From the NCBI GenBank assembly GCA_030407315.1, contig JALQPE010000211.1, positions 248,001 through 312,000 of the forward strand: a stretch of DNA of 64,000 bases, written 5' to 3'. Below, in pieces: positions 11,315 to 19,666 of the stretch (its first letter is position 1; each line of letters starts with the position of its first letter). The stretch is from Asparagopsis taxiformis. Taxonomy: Eukaryota; Rhodophyta; Florideophyceae; Bonnemaisoniales; Bonnemaisoniaceae. The notes under the pieces are model-generated. The model saw only the letters and a list, made by a program, of their open reading frames with translations. It was not told where the DNA came from and ran no database searches. The position numbers and the translations under genes were made by a program.

Positions 11315-13120
11315 ATGACATGGATGCCGACCTCGACCATCGCCGCCTCCCTCGCGTTCACCTGGACCAACTGGCCGCATCCGGGCTTTCCCTCGTGGTC
11401 GGCGCCCAATTTTCGCCCGCTACTCGCCGCCATGTCGCGCAAGATGCCCCCGACGCGCTGGCGAAAGCGCTTCCAATTGCCGCTTGATGCCTTTGTCACC
11501 ATGCGACCCGTCCTCCATAAAGTCTGCCGTCTGCGTCCGACATGGATGTATTTGCTTCTGCCCGCCCTTTGTACATTGCTTGCGATAGTCCTGCTCGTTC
11601 CACCTCTGTCCGTCCACTATCTTCTCACCTCCCCCGCCCCCATTCGGCCTCCCTATGCGATTTCCGATGCTGATATCTTGCGCTTGTCCAATATTGCCGT
11701 GCAGCGCCTTTTGTTCCAACCTTGCGATCCTTTGCAATCGTACACCCTCATTGATGACGATTCCATCTTTCATACTCTTGTCAATGTAGCGCGCATTCCA
11801 CCCGTGTTCGCTTCTCGTCTCGGTGTTCCTGGTAGACGCAAGTTGCTCCAACGCTTGACATGTGGTTCAAATCGTCTCGCCGACTATACTTCTTTGCCGC
11901 GTGTCGTTATCATCGACATGCAGAATGGCCTCGGAAATCGATTGCGTGCCCTCGGCTCCGCTCTAGAATTTGCATTCTATACCCACCGCATTCCTATCCT
12001 CCTCTGGGCACCCGACGCTCATCTCAATACCACTATGGCAAATCTATTCGATTCCACCACTCTCAGTAACCTCATTGTAATCGACCAGCCCGTTCCGTGG
12101 CCGATTAATCCATTCGACATTCCTGCATCTCAAAACTTTTCCGAAACCAACAGTATTCCCGATGCACAGCTTTTAAACTCCTTCCGCTATTACAATCTGA
12201 TGAGCAAGGATTACGGCTTTTCCTCGCCCCACCTAGCACCAGTAGAAAACGTACCGGACAAACACATTTACATCAAAACTGCATATGTCGTTGAATCGCA
12301 CTGGGTATCCGACCAACTCTCCAATGCCTTTATCCAAGCGCTCACACCGTCGCCGGCTGTACGCGACCTCGTCAAATCGGTCGAAGATGACACGGGCGGC
12401 CCACAAGCGCTCAGTAGAATGATCGGCGTACATATTCGCAGTCGCTCCATTGAGAACGATAATTTCAAAGTGGACTACCAATGCGAATACTCGATTACCA
12501 GCGCAGCGACCACCGACAGCTGGAGGAAGATGAGCACACCGGGTCAATTCATCCCGGAAATGCGTCAAATACGCAGCGAATGGCCGTCTGTCGTGCACAA
12601 ATCGCAGGCGATGCAGCGTGTGGAACGAATGCGAGCAAGTGATACGCACAATGGACAGTCGCTAATTGCTGTAAATGTCACTATTCCTCCACGATTTTTC
12701 GTGTCTACAGACTCGACTGAAACACTGCAGCAGCTGTACAGCGTGTTCGGACGCGACGAAATCGTCTCATTGCCGCGCAATTGTGACGATCGCGGCTCGG
12801 CGTGCGTTTTGTACGCATTTGCCGATATGATTTTGTTGTCGCGTACAGGCGCCATGCTCGGCTCCGGGTGGAGCTCTTTTTCGGAGGCGGCGTTGCGATT
12901 GCGAAAACGGCCCGCCGGCTATAGTGCCATGTGGAAGAACGGGTACGTGTATCGATTGTCGGGACAGGATTTTGGAGGTCCAACGATATGGGAGAGGATT
13001 CGGAGAACAGTTGGCGCTTGGTTGGAAGTTGGCAATGCAGCGACGAAAGGGCGCGAGGAAAGAATGGCGCAGGAAGAGCGGAGACGTCTGTGTCGACAAC
13101 GGATCAAGAAGGTCGAATGA
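11315..13120 (+). CDS. type II membrane fucosyltransferase-like glycosyltransferase
   Basis: Probable Golgi enzyme of 601 residues. A single hydrophobic stretch (YLLLPALCTLLAIVLLVPP, residues ~79-97) follows a basic N-terminus, so it is a type II signal-anchor protein with a lumenal catalytic domain. That domain begins VVIIDMQNGLGNRLRALGSA, the N-terminal motif of NodZ/FUT8/POFUT-like enzymes, and later has IGVHIRSRS, matching the GDP-fucose-binding H-x-R motif, and RFFVSTDS, the second nucleotide-sugar motif. NTT, NFS and NVT sequons fit a lumenal location. An internal ATG at 11432 has a better context (GCCGCCATG) and would give 562 residues; it may be the true start. Linkage and acceptor cannot be told from sequence. 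It is divergent from the methyltransferase and convergent with the zipper gene. Confidence 0.78.
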   Translation: MTWMPTSTIAASLAFTWTNWPHPGFPSWSAPNFRPLLAAMSRKMPPTRWRKRFQLPLDAFVTMRPVLHKVCRLRPTWMYLLLPALCTLLAIVLLVPPLSVHYLLTSPAPIRPPYAISDADILRLSNIAVQRLLFQPCDPLQSYTLIDDDSIFHTLVNVARIPPVFASRLGVPGRRKLLQRLTCGSNRLADYTSLPRVVIIDMQNGLGNRLRALGSALEFAFYTHRIPILLWAPDAHLNTTMANLFDSTTLSNLIVIDQPVPWPINPFDIPASQNFSETNSIPDAQLLNSFRYYNLMSKDYGFSSPHLAPVENVPDKHIYIKTAYVVESHWVSDQLSNAFIQALTPSPAVRDLVKSVEDDTGGPQALSRMIGVHIRSRSIENDNFKVDYQCEYSITSAATTDSWRKMSTPGQFIPEMRQIRSEWPSVVHKSQAMQRVERMRASDTHNGQSLIAVNVTIPPRFFVSTDSTETLQQLYSVFGRDEIVSLPRNCDDRGSACVLYAFADMILLSRTGAMLGSGWSSFSEAALRLRKRPAGYSAMWKNGYVYRLSGQDFGGPTIWERIRRTVGAWLEVGNAATKGREERMAQEERRRLCRQRIKKVE

Positions 13121-13497
13121 AGCTTGTCTGCATTTTCGATGTACATTATATATTATGGGTAGCGGATTAGCAGTTTGACCGATCGCAATCAGTGGCTCTT
13201 GGTTGCGGCGTTTGTCGCCCATTGTCAGTACCTTTTGGTTGATGTAGTCGTATAAATTTTGGACTTTTGAGCACGAACAAGTTAATAAGCAAACAGGCGG
13301 CCGGCCGATTTCTTTTTACAATGCCTAAATTGCGAGACTGCAAGTTGCGAGAAACGATGTTCCGAAATACACACACCCTCTGCCAGTGACAAACCATCTC
13401 CACACAATGCTGTCGCCCATCCAAGCGAGCCGTCGCTGCCGCAACCCCAATCCGATCCAAGCATAACGCTGTTTCCGACACATCAGGTGTCGTCGAT
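13121..13497. other. intergenic region between convergent genes
   Basis: 377 bp between two convergent 3' ends. Nothing beyond presumed 3' untranslated sequence is seen. A long minus-strand open frame running through it is out of frame with the coding sequence next to it and looks like a shadow. Confidence 0.5.
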
Positions 13498-14859
13498 CTA
13501 CACGCGATGCATAAAGCCTTTCTCCGGCATGGTAGCGATGACGTGGCCATACTTTGGCGGCATAACATGTGGACCCGCTGCCGCAGCACCGCTAGGTATT
13601 CGTGCAACAGCCATAATACTGCATTGCACTTCTGCAAGTGAAGGAGACAACGAGCCATCCACTTCGTCCTCCAGGCCGGCAGCCGAGGCGGGCATGATAA
13701 GCGAGATGGTGTGCGGCTGACCGCACGGTTCACCACTGCGCATGCGACTGGTGCATGATTTGACATTGGCAATGGCTGCATTTGAATCACGACAAAGCAC
13801 ATATGAATACTCGACACGATCACGATCGAGCTCGGATCTTGCCACAACTTTTGCGGTAGACTCTTCACGCATGTCCACAAACATGGTGTCAGCAGCGGCT
13901 TCTTTCTTGACGCACGGATTATCGGCATCATCTCTCGCAACGGTATCAGCAGCTTCTCGTCCATCTGTAAGTTGCTTGAGCTCGCGAATACAATTGGGCT
14001 GATAGCGTGTGGATTGTGGACGAACGCGCTGCACGGCCTGTGTATTACTCGATGGCAACTGATCACCAGTCCAGACGGCGGGAAGATTACCATCGGTACG
14101 ATTAGGAGCATCGGAGCTGGTGAAAAGGCCGGGTGTGGCAACGAAAGCGCCAAACATAAACATAAAGCATGCCATAGTGGTAGCAGCACCGGACATACGC
14201 TTGCGCTTTTTGGAACGATCGGCGCGGTCCTCGCTGTTGGTATTATCAGAAACGACGAGAGCAGCACCGAGACGCTTGGCCATGTCAGCGGTGACCTGAG
14301 CGAGACCGAGGACGACGGGTGGGTTTGCAGCAGGTGTGGCAGCGGCGGCCTGAGCGACAGCGACCAAACGACCATTTGCATCGTCGAGGGCGGAGCGGAG
14401 CTGGCGATTCTCGACGGAGAGGGAGGCGACGCGTTTACGCAGGGCGGCGGTCTCGGAGGAAGCGGCTGCAAGACGGGTGGAGAGCTCGAGAATGATGTCG
14501 GATTGGGAGTCGCTATTGGAGGAGGGGGAGGTCGCAGACGGCGGCTGCACGTCGGAGCATTTGGGCTGTTGGGGCTTTACGAGGGTCGCCGACTCGGTCG
14601 AGAGGGTGGTGCTGCAGAGGGAAATGTGCGTCGTGCCGGGCGGTGTGCAAGGTCGGGAATGAGTGGGCGACGTCGGGAAGGGCGGTAGAGGAGTGGCACA
14701 ACTGAGCTGCTGCTTCTCCGGATCAAAGGTGAGCAGCTCGAGGAGGTCGAGCTGCGGCAGGTCGTCGTCCGATGAGGAGGAGAGGGTGTGCAGAGGCGGG
14801 AGAGGGGGATCGAGTGGGAGGTCGGTTATTGAAGCGTCCCAGGCCATTTCGGAGTCCAT
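13498..14859 (-). CDS. membrane-anchored leucine-zipper protein, bZIP/ATF6-like layout
   Basis: 453 residues from the ATG at 14859 (good context, ACCATGG). The N-terminal ~60 residues are acidic and rich in Leu and Pro (DDDLPQLDLLELLTFDPE), like an activation domain. A coiled coil at ~125-170 has leucine heptads and an Asn at an a position within SVENRQLRSALDDA, as in bZIP zippers. A basic patch (SKKRKRMS, ~217-224) is followed by one hydrophobic segment (ACFMFMFGAFVATPGLF, ~230-246) and a ~200-residue C-terminal part. That order matches ER-tethered stress factors such as ATF6 or plant bZIP28. However, no basic DNA-binding region precedes the zipper, so it may dimerise without binding DNA itself, or be unrelated. 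No intron that would add a basic region was found. Confidence 0.65.
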   Translation of the reverse strand: MDSEMAWDASITDLPLDPPLPPLHTLSSSSDDDLPQLDLLELLTFDPEKQQLSCATPLPPFPTSPTHSRPCTPPGTTHISLCSTTLSTESATLVKPQQPKCSDVQPPSATSPSSNSDSQSDIILELSTRLAAASSETAALRKRVASLSVENRQLRSALDDANGRLVAVAQAAAATPAANPPVVLGLAQVTADMAKRLGAALVVSDNTNSEDRADRSKKRKRMSGAATTMACFMFMFGAFVATPGLFTSSDAPNRTDGNLPAVWTGDQLPSSNTQAVQRVRPQSTRYQPNCIRELKQLTDGREAADTVARDDADNPCVKKEAAADTMFVDMREESTAKVVARSELDRDRVEYSYVLCRDSNAAIANVKSCTSRMRSGEPCGQPHTISLIMPASAAGLEDEVDGSLSPSLAEVQCSIMAVARIPSGAAAAGPHVMPPKYGHVIATMPEKGFMHRV

Positions 14860-15283
14860 GGTTGAGAGAAGAGTTAGAGAGATTGACGGTGGCAATGGAG
14901 TTGATGGTTGGGATGAGGATGACGGTGGTTGAACGAAGCGGGTGGCGACAGGTTGGAGAGCGATAAGAATCGGAATAATCTAGACAGCGCAGTGCAGCGC
15001 AGCGTTGTGAAACAGCATGACAAGGATTGTCTCGCTTGTGTCATGAGCGAGTGTCCACAAAAACATGCGAAAATTAAGCATTGTTAATGGGCCGTGCTGG
15101 CACTAACGTGATTGTTTTTTCCTCCCGTCCGATGATTTGCTCGCAACCGAATTGCGCACTGTATTCTCAACTGTCTGGCTCTCCTTCCACTGCTGACAAC
15201 GCGCGCGCACGCCAGCGCGCACTGTTTGCGGCCGTCGACCGCCACCTTTGCCACGTTTCATCCCCAGCACGACACTCAGCAAC
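14860..15283. other. divergent promoter region
   Basis: 424 bp between the divergent starts of the zipper gene and ALG1, both with secretory-pathway roles suggested by their sequences. No defined element is recognised. Confidence 0.5.
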
Positions 15284-16687
15284 ATGAGTGTGTACCGGAT
15301 CGCATCGATGCCGCCTCGAGTTGTCTACGTCCGATCACCACGCAAGTTTTCAATTTCCATGTATCCACTCATCATTGCAACCATCCTCCTTCTCTTCCCC
15401 GTCATCATCGCCACTTTGCTCATTCGTAACCGCTCCAATTCCTCCCCGCCCGCAACCCTAATCCTCACTGTCTCCCCCGCCAATCACTCCCCGCGCGCCC
15501 ACGCCCACGCCACCGCCTGTCTGCACGCCGCCCAAACCGCCCAAATTATCCTCATAGCCGAGCCGCCCGCCCCGACGCCCCACCCCTCCATCCGTTTCAT
15601 ACCGCTCCCGACCGTTGCGTCCGTCCGCACCCGATCCCCCCGATCCCTCCTCACAAAGCTCTTCGTCAACGCCAAATCCCTCTTCCGAGCATTGCACCTC
15701 GCATCCGCCCTCCCCTTTCGTATCACACATGTCATACTCAACTCCCCCCCAGCCCTCCCAGTCCTCCCCGTGCTCCTCGTCGCGTCCCGTACCATCCTCC
15801 CCCGTCCCCAGCTCATTCTCGACTGGCATAACCTAGCCCATACCATCATGCGCACCACCAATTCCCCGCCCCGCTTGGTGCGTCTCGCCGCCCGTCTCGA
15901 GTCCCTCGTCGCTGTCGCCATGGACCGCCATTGGGCCGTCAGTCGCCATCTCGCAGACCATTTGCACGAGACTTGTTCCATTCGTCCTGCAGTGGTTTAT
16001 GACAGACCGCGATCCCAATTCACCACCGTTGCGTCCCAATCCCAGCGCGATATCGCACTCCGTGTCGCCAAACATTCCGCCGTACGTGTCGGCCGCGACG
16101 TCGACCACGATGTTGATGTTGTTGTCACCTCCACCTCATGGACCCCTGATGAAGATTTTGCAATCCTTTTTCATGCCTTGTGTGCATTGGATGCCGACTC
16201 GAGATCTCTGCTGACTATTGTCACAGGTAAGGGTCCGCTGCGCGACCCCTTTATTCAACGTTTGCGTGCCGCCAATTTGCAGCATGTCGCAGTTTGGTTT
16301 GTCTGGATGCCAGAGCATTTGTATCCCCATTTATTGCAGACGGCACGTTTGGGAATTTCATTACATGCCAGTTCGTCGGGACTGGATTTGCCCATGAAGG
16401 CTGTTGACATGCTGGGTGCTGGATTGCCCGTGCTTGCATTGAGGTACAAGTGTATACATGAGCTGGTTGTGGAGGGGAAAACTGGTATGTTGTTTGATGA
16501 TGCACAGGGACTTGCAAGTGCATTGACGTCATTGCTGTTTGTCGAAAGCGGTCGCAAAAAGCGCACTGATATGGCGTTACATATTCGGGAAATATATGCG
16601 CAGAGAACAATGCAGTGGCAATTTTGTTGGGAACGCGATGCGCTTCCGAGTATGAAGCCACAGATGACACCCGAGCACGTGTCATGA
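15284..16687 (+). CDS. ALG1: chitobiosyldiphosphodolichol beta-mannosyltransferase
   Basis: Adds the first mannose, from GDP-mannose, to dolichyl-PP-GlcNAc2 on the cytosolic face of the ER in N-glycan assembly. The protein has 467 residues from the ATG at 15284. A hydrophobic N-terminal anchor (SMYPLIIATILLLFPVIIAT) is followed by a GT-B fold typical of GT33: NSPPALPVLPVLLVA, LILDWHNLAHTIM, VVYDRPRSQF, VVTSTSWTPDEDF, IVTGKGPLRDPF, and the C-terminal nucleotide-sugar site SLHASSSGLDLPMKAVDMLG followed by AGLPVLA. All are family landmarks. Length is as expected (yeast ALG1 449 residues). Single exon; 97 bp from the convergent CDC50 gene. The presence of ALG1 shows a standard lipid-linked oligosaccharide pathway. 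Confidence 0.95.
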   Translation: MSVYRIASMPPRVVYVRSPRKFSISMYPLIIATILLLFPVIIATLLIRNRSNSSPPATLILTVSPANHSPRAHAHATACLHAAQTAQIILIAEPPAPTPHPSIRFIPLPTVASVRTRSPRSLLTKLFVNAKSLFRALHLASALPFRITHVILNSPPALPVLPVLLVASRTILPRPQLILDWHNLAHTIMRTTNSPPRLVRLAARLESLVAVAMDRHWAVSRHLADHLHETCSIRPAVVYDRPRSQFTTVASQSQRDIALRVAKHSAVRVGRDVDHDVDVVVTSTSWTPDEDFAILFHALCALDADSRSLLTIVTGKGPLRDPFIQRLRAANLQHVAVWFVWMPEHLYPHLLQTARLGISLHASSSGLDLPMKAVDMLGAGLPVLALRYKCIHELVVEGKTGMLFDDAQGLASALTSLLFVESGRKKRTDMALHIREIYAQRTMQWQFCWERDALPSMKPQMTPEHVS

Positions 16688-16783
16688 TTGATGTGGGCAC
16701 GTTTATGTGAATGCTATGAATACATAAGGGGAAAAGACTGCAATGAAGGCTTAATTACAACAAAATGCTATCTACATTGTAGC

Positions 16784-17937
16784 TTATGCTTGTCCATACG
16801 CAGGTTGCTCGTTCGCTGAATCGCTGGAGTGTTGCGATCCGTTGAGGTTGACTTCGGTTTCCGGTGGTAGGTCAATGTCAGGCGTAGCCCTCGACCGCAC
16901 GGCAAACACGATAGCAAGGACCAGAGCGACGCTGCCAACAACAATGTATGCAATTCCCAAGGCGGAATTTGCACCGCCAAACCATGAAGTTTCGGCAATG
17001 AAGAAAAACTTTTCGCCGTCAAACGACTCGACAGGGAAGCTAGCGGCTATGCGAACAAAGTACCTACCAGCGTCCAAATCTTCCTCGATTATTCGGTACA
17101 ATTTTTTCCAGTTGCGATAGGTCGCGACACGCATCCATACCATAAAGTCCTCATCCGTAATTTGTTCGTTGACCGCCTGTGGGTTGCTTGGGTTGGCAAG
17201 AAATCGCTTGTTGCGATCAACATCCCATGCGATGCCTTCTTTTTTGAGCTCCACCGGAACATTGCAGTTTTGATCACGACACAGCATGAACGTGTCGTTG
17301 AAAAAGGAATTTGCAATTAGCCCACACGGGGTGAGGAAATTGCCCGAGTCGTCACGAATAGCAGGATCACAATCCTCCAGCTGAGCTTCGGTAACGTTCT
17401 CTCCGCGCAACTGTTCAAAACTACGACTCTTCTCGTAGTTTCGAGCGTTTTGATAAAAGTTATTGAGACCGTAGTAGAGAAAGGAACGTCCTTCTATGTC
17501 GCGATCAATGTCCACGGGAACAGTGCACGTGCGAACAGTCGTGCGGTTGGACTCGGTACCAACGTCGCAATCAACGTTGTCATCATAGCGCATGCGATCG
17601 GTGAACACCATGCGTTGACTTTGAATTAACACGGCGACCCCGATGGGAATGAAGATAACGGACACGATGAGGTACATGACGATGACGGCTCTCGGCGACC
17701 AAACGGGGCGCCATGCCCACAATTCCTGTTGACGAAACTTGGTGCCTTTAGGCAACGGGTCGCGGAGAGACATGGCGAGCAAACGGGTTAGTCAATAGTC
17801 GTGGCGGGCGTGCGCGTACACAAAAATTGAACAAGCAACGTACATCTCACCGGTTTTCCCTCCGTGTCGCGATCAAGGTCGTCCAGCAAATCGGAACCGC
17901 GCGACAGCATGGACACCTCTCGTTGGAGCTCGTCCAT
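16784..17937 (-). CDS. CDC50/LEM3 family P4-ATPase subunit
   Basis: Non-catalytic partner of P4 lipid flippases, needed for their export from the ER and activity. It has two membrane segments: VIVMYLIVSVIFIPIGVAVL near the N-terminus and GIAYIVVGSVALVLAIVFAV near the C-terminus. Between them lies a glycosylated ectodomain (NRTT, NVTE, NDTF) with family residues FYQNARNYEKSRS, CGLIANSFFNDTF and AETSWFGGANSALGI, and KFRQQELWAWRP precedes the first helix. Two start models fit. One is unspliced from 17773 (329 residues). The other, used here, joins exon 17844-17937 (MDELQREVSML...) to 16784-17745 through a 98-bp intron with a GTACGTTG donor, an ACTAAC branch and an AAAG acceptor, in phase, giving 351 residues. 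The branch and donor match other introns in the window. Confidence 0.88.
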
Positions 17938-18405
17938 TGCGCGGGCGTGGGTGTGTTGTGCGGCGACGAGTGCGGGCGGGCGGGCGGATGGGTGCAATGT
18001 CAGGGCAGTGGCGGCGTGTGGGATAGCGCGGTGTGATTCGGACGGGTGAGGTAGCGAGGGTTTAGTTGAATGGGCGCGTTGTAATGGCGCTGAGGTGCTG
18101 GTGCATATACAGCGGACAGGATGGGCGTTTGGATTGGACACGGGAATGAGTGATATTATGGCCAGCAGTGGCGTTTTTGGTTTCTCTGCCACGTCTTTGG
18201 TTGGCAAAAGTGGTGGACGAATCAAAGTGTACACAGCAAGGCGCGCGTGTGAGTGCGTCTACGTTTTGACAATTTTTTTCATAGCGCATGCGGCCAATCG
18301 GTGTATTTTTACAATTCACATCACAGTTTGAAAAACTTTGCATCATCAGCCAAGCTAGCTACCAGCGAGTGAGCACCCGACACGCACTCGTTCATTTCTT
18401 GTTCA
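17938..18405. other. intergenic region between tandem genes
   Basis: 468 bp between the CDC50 start and the p24 stop, both on the minus strand. It should hold the CDC50 promoter. Nothing else is recognised. Confidence 0.5.
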
Positions 18406-19190
18406 TCAGCACAACTTCTTCTGCTTGAAATAGCCCTTATAATACTTGTACTGGAACGCAGAAGTTCCCAGTGTCACAAACAATGAAATTACAGCAAACA
18501 TTGTAATTCTCGAGCTTGTCTTCTGCGTGCGCGATAGAAGTGACCGTTCCCTCTTCTGCAACTGCGACAAATCGCCGACGATTCCCGATAGAGTTGTATG
18601 CATGTTACGCATGGTCGCCTGTAGTTTATCCGCGCTCGACCCACTCGCCGGTTTCTCATTGCGATCCATTTCGCTGAATGCGTGTTCGAGATTGAAGTAA
18701 ACCAGACGTCTTGTACCGGCAACATGTCCACGTGACGCAATTTGCTGATGCTCCAAACAGATTTTGTACGTGTCCTCATCTTCATCGTCCTCATAATCTT
18801 CGTCGTCCATGTCGGCGTCCGGAGCATGCCCGCCGACGCTTGTAGCTGGTGTCATAAACGTGAATTTTCCGTGGTCTGGGGCGCGTTTGTGGTATAAAAC
18901 GCGTCCCTCCGACGTTGTAATCCAAACATCAATCGTCATTTCACTTTTGCCTGTCGCTACGCTCGCTTCGCCGAGGATCTGAAGCGCGCAGTGTGCGCAT
19001 CGTGTTAGTGACGCTTCGATTACGCGTGTACAGAGTCAAAGTGCCAAGGGATCGATAGACGTACTTTGCTGTTTGTGGGTAGTTCTTCTGTAAAACATCG
19101 CTTCTCGCCTGGTTCCAGGTAGAATCGTACCGCACTTGTGTGAACGACGCATTGCAGCGCTAGCACAACGAGGAACAGCAGTCGTAACAT
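18406..19190 (-). CDS. p24/EMP24 GOLD-domain cargo receptor (two exons)
   Basis: Type I membrane protein of COPI/COPII vesicles. Exon 1 (19065-19190) encodes a signal peptide (MLRLLFLVVLALQCVVHTSA) and the conserved start of the mature protein, VRFYLEPGEKRCFTEELPTN. An 86-bp intron (18979-19064; donor GTACGT, branch CACTAAC, acceptor TTCAG) leads in phase 0 to exon 2 (ILGEASVATGKSEMTIDVW...). Total length is 232 residues, slightly above the usual 200-220. The GOLD domain is followed by a coiled coil (LSGIVGDLSQLQKRERSLLS) and a single TM segment (MFAVISLFVTLGTSAFQY). The 10-residue tail contains aromatic residues and ends KKLC, a canonical KKXX COPI retrieval signal. An acidic insert (DADMDDEDYEDDEDED) within the GOLD domain explains the extra length and is unusual. 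Confidence 0.92.
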
Positions 19191-19666
19191 TGTTCGGACA
19201 GCGCTACAGAAGACTCGGGTCGCGCACCTGGGATGGAAACAATTAAAACGCCATCAACTTGAAGAGATGGACGTGTTTATCAACTACAATTAAGTTCCGC
19301 CGTATCATCATCTATGGATTTCTGCAAATCCATATCGACTATACAGCGCAGAAAACTGGACATCTGAAGGACGTGTCTCCGCGCAATTTGATTGACCAGG
19401 CATTGTCGCATTACAATTACAATATTAAAAACAAATGAACACAATTACTTTGATCTGCGTAGGCAATGGGTTTGGTGTTGGCGGGAATGCCATCTGTGTG
19501 GCAAACGCTGTGCATCCCGTTGATTTTCTACAGACAGAAACCATTCGTTTAACCGTCAACCATTTCGTTTGGTACTATTCTTCCAGCACAAAACGTAGCT
19601 ACATAGACGCTCGCACCCACCTCGGTGCAATACTTGCTTCACCGCGCTTGCATCCGCACGCAAAAC
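19191..19666. other. divergent promoter region
   Basis: 476 bp between the divergent p24 and BRCT gene starts. Presumed to carry both promoters. No RNA gene or repeat recognised. Confidence 0.5.

Noticed and set aside
13167..14471. 434-codon open frame on the minus strand overlapping the zipper gene
   Set aside because: Low-complexity Pro/Ser/Cys-rich translation in another frame of the same strand; the overlapping frame has a zipper, acidic domain and membrane segment and a good start, so this is a shadow.
13972..14688. 238-codon plus-strand frame, Gly-rich
   Set aside because: Antisense shadow of the zipper gene with Gly/Arg-rich composition arising from its GC-rich codons.
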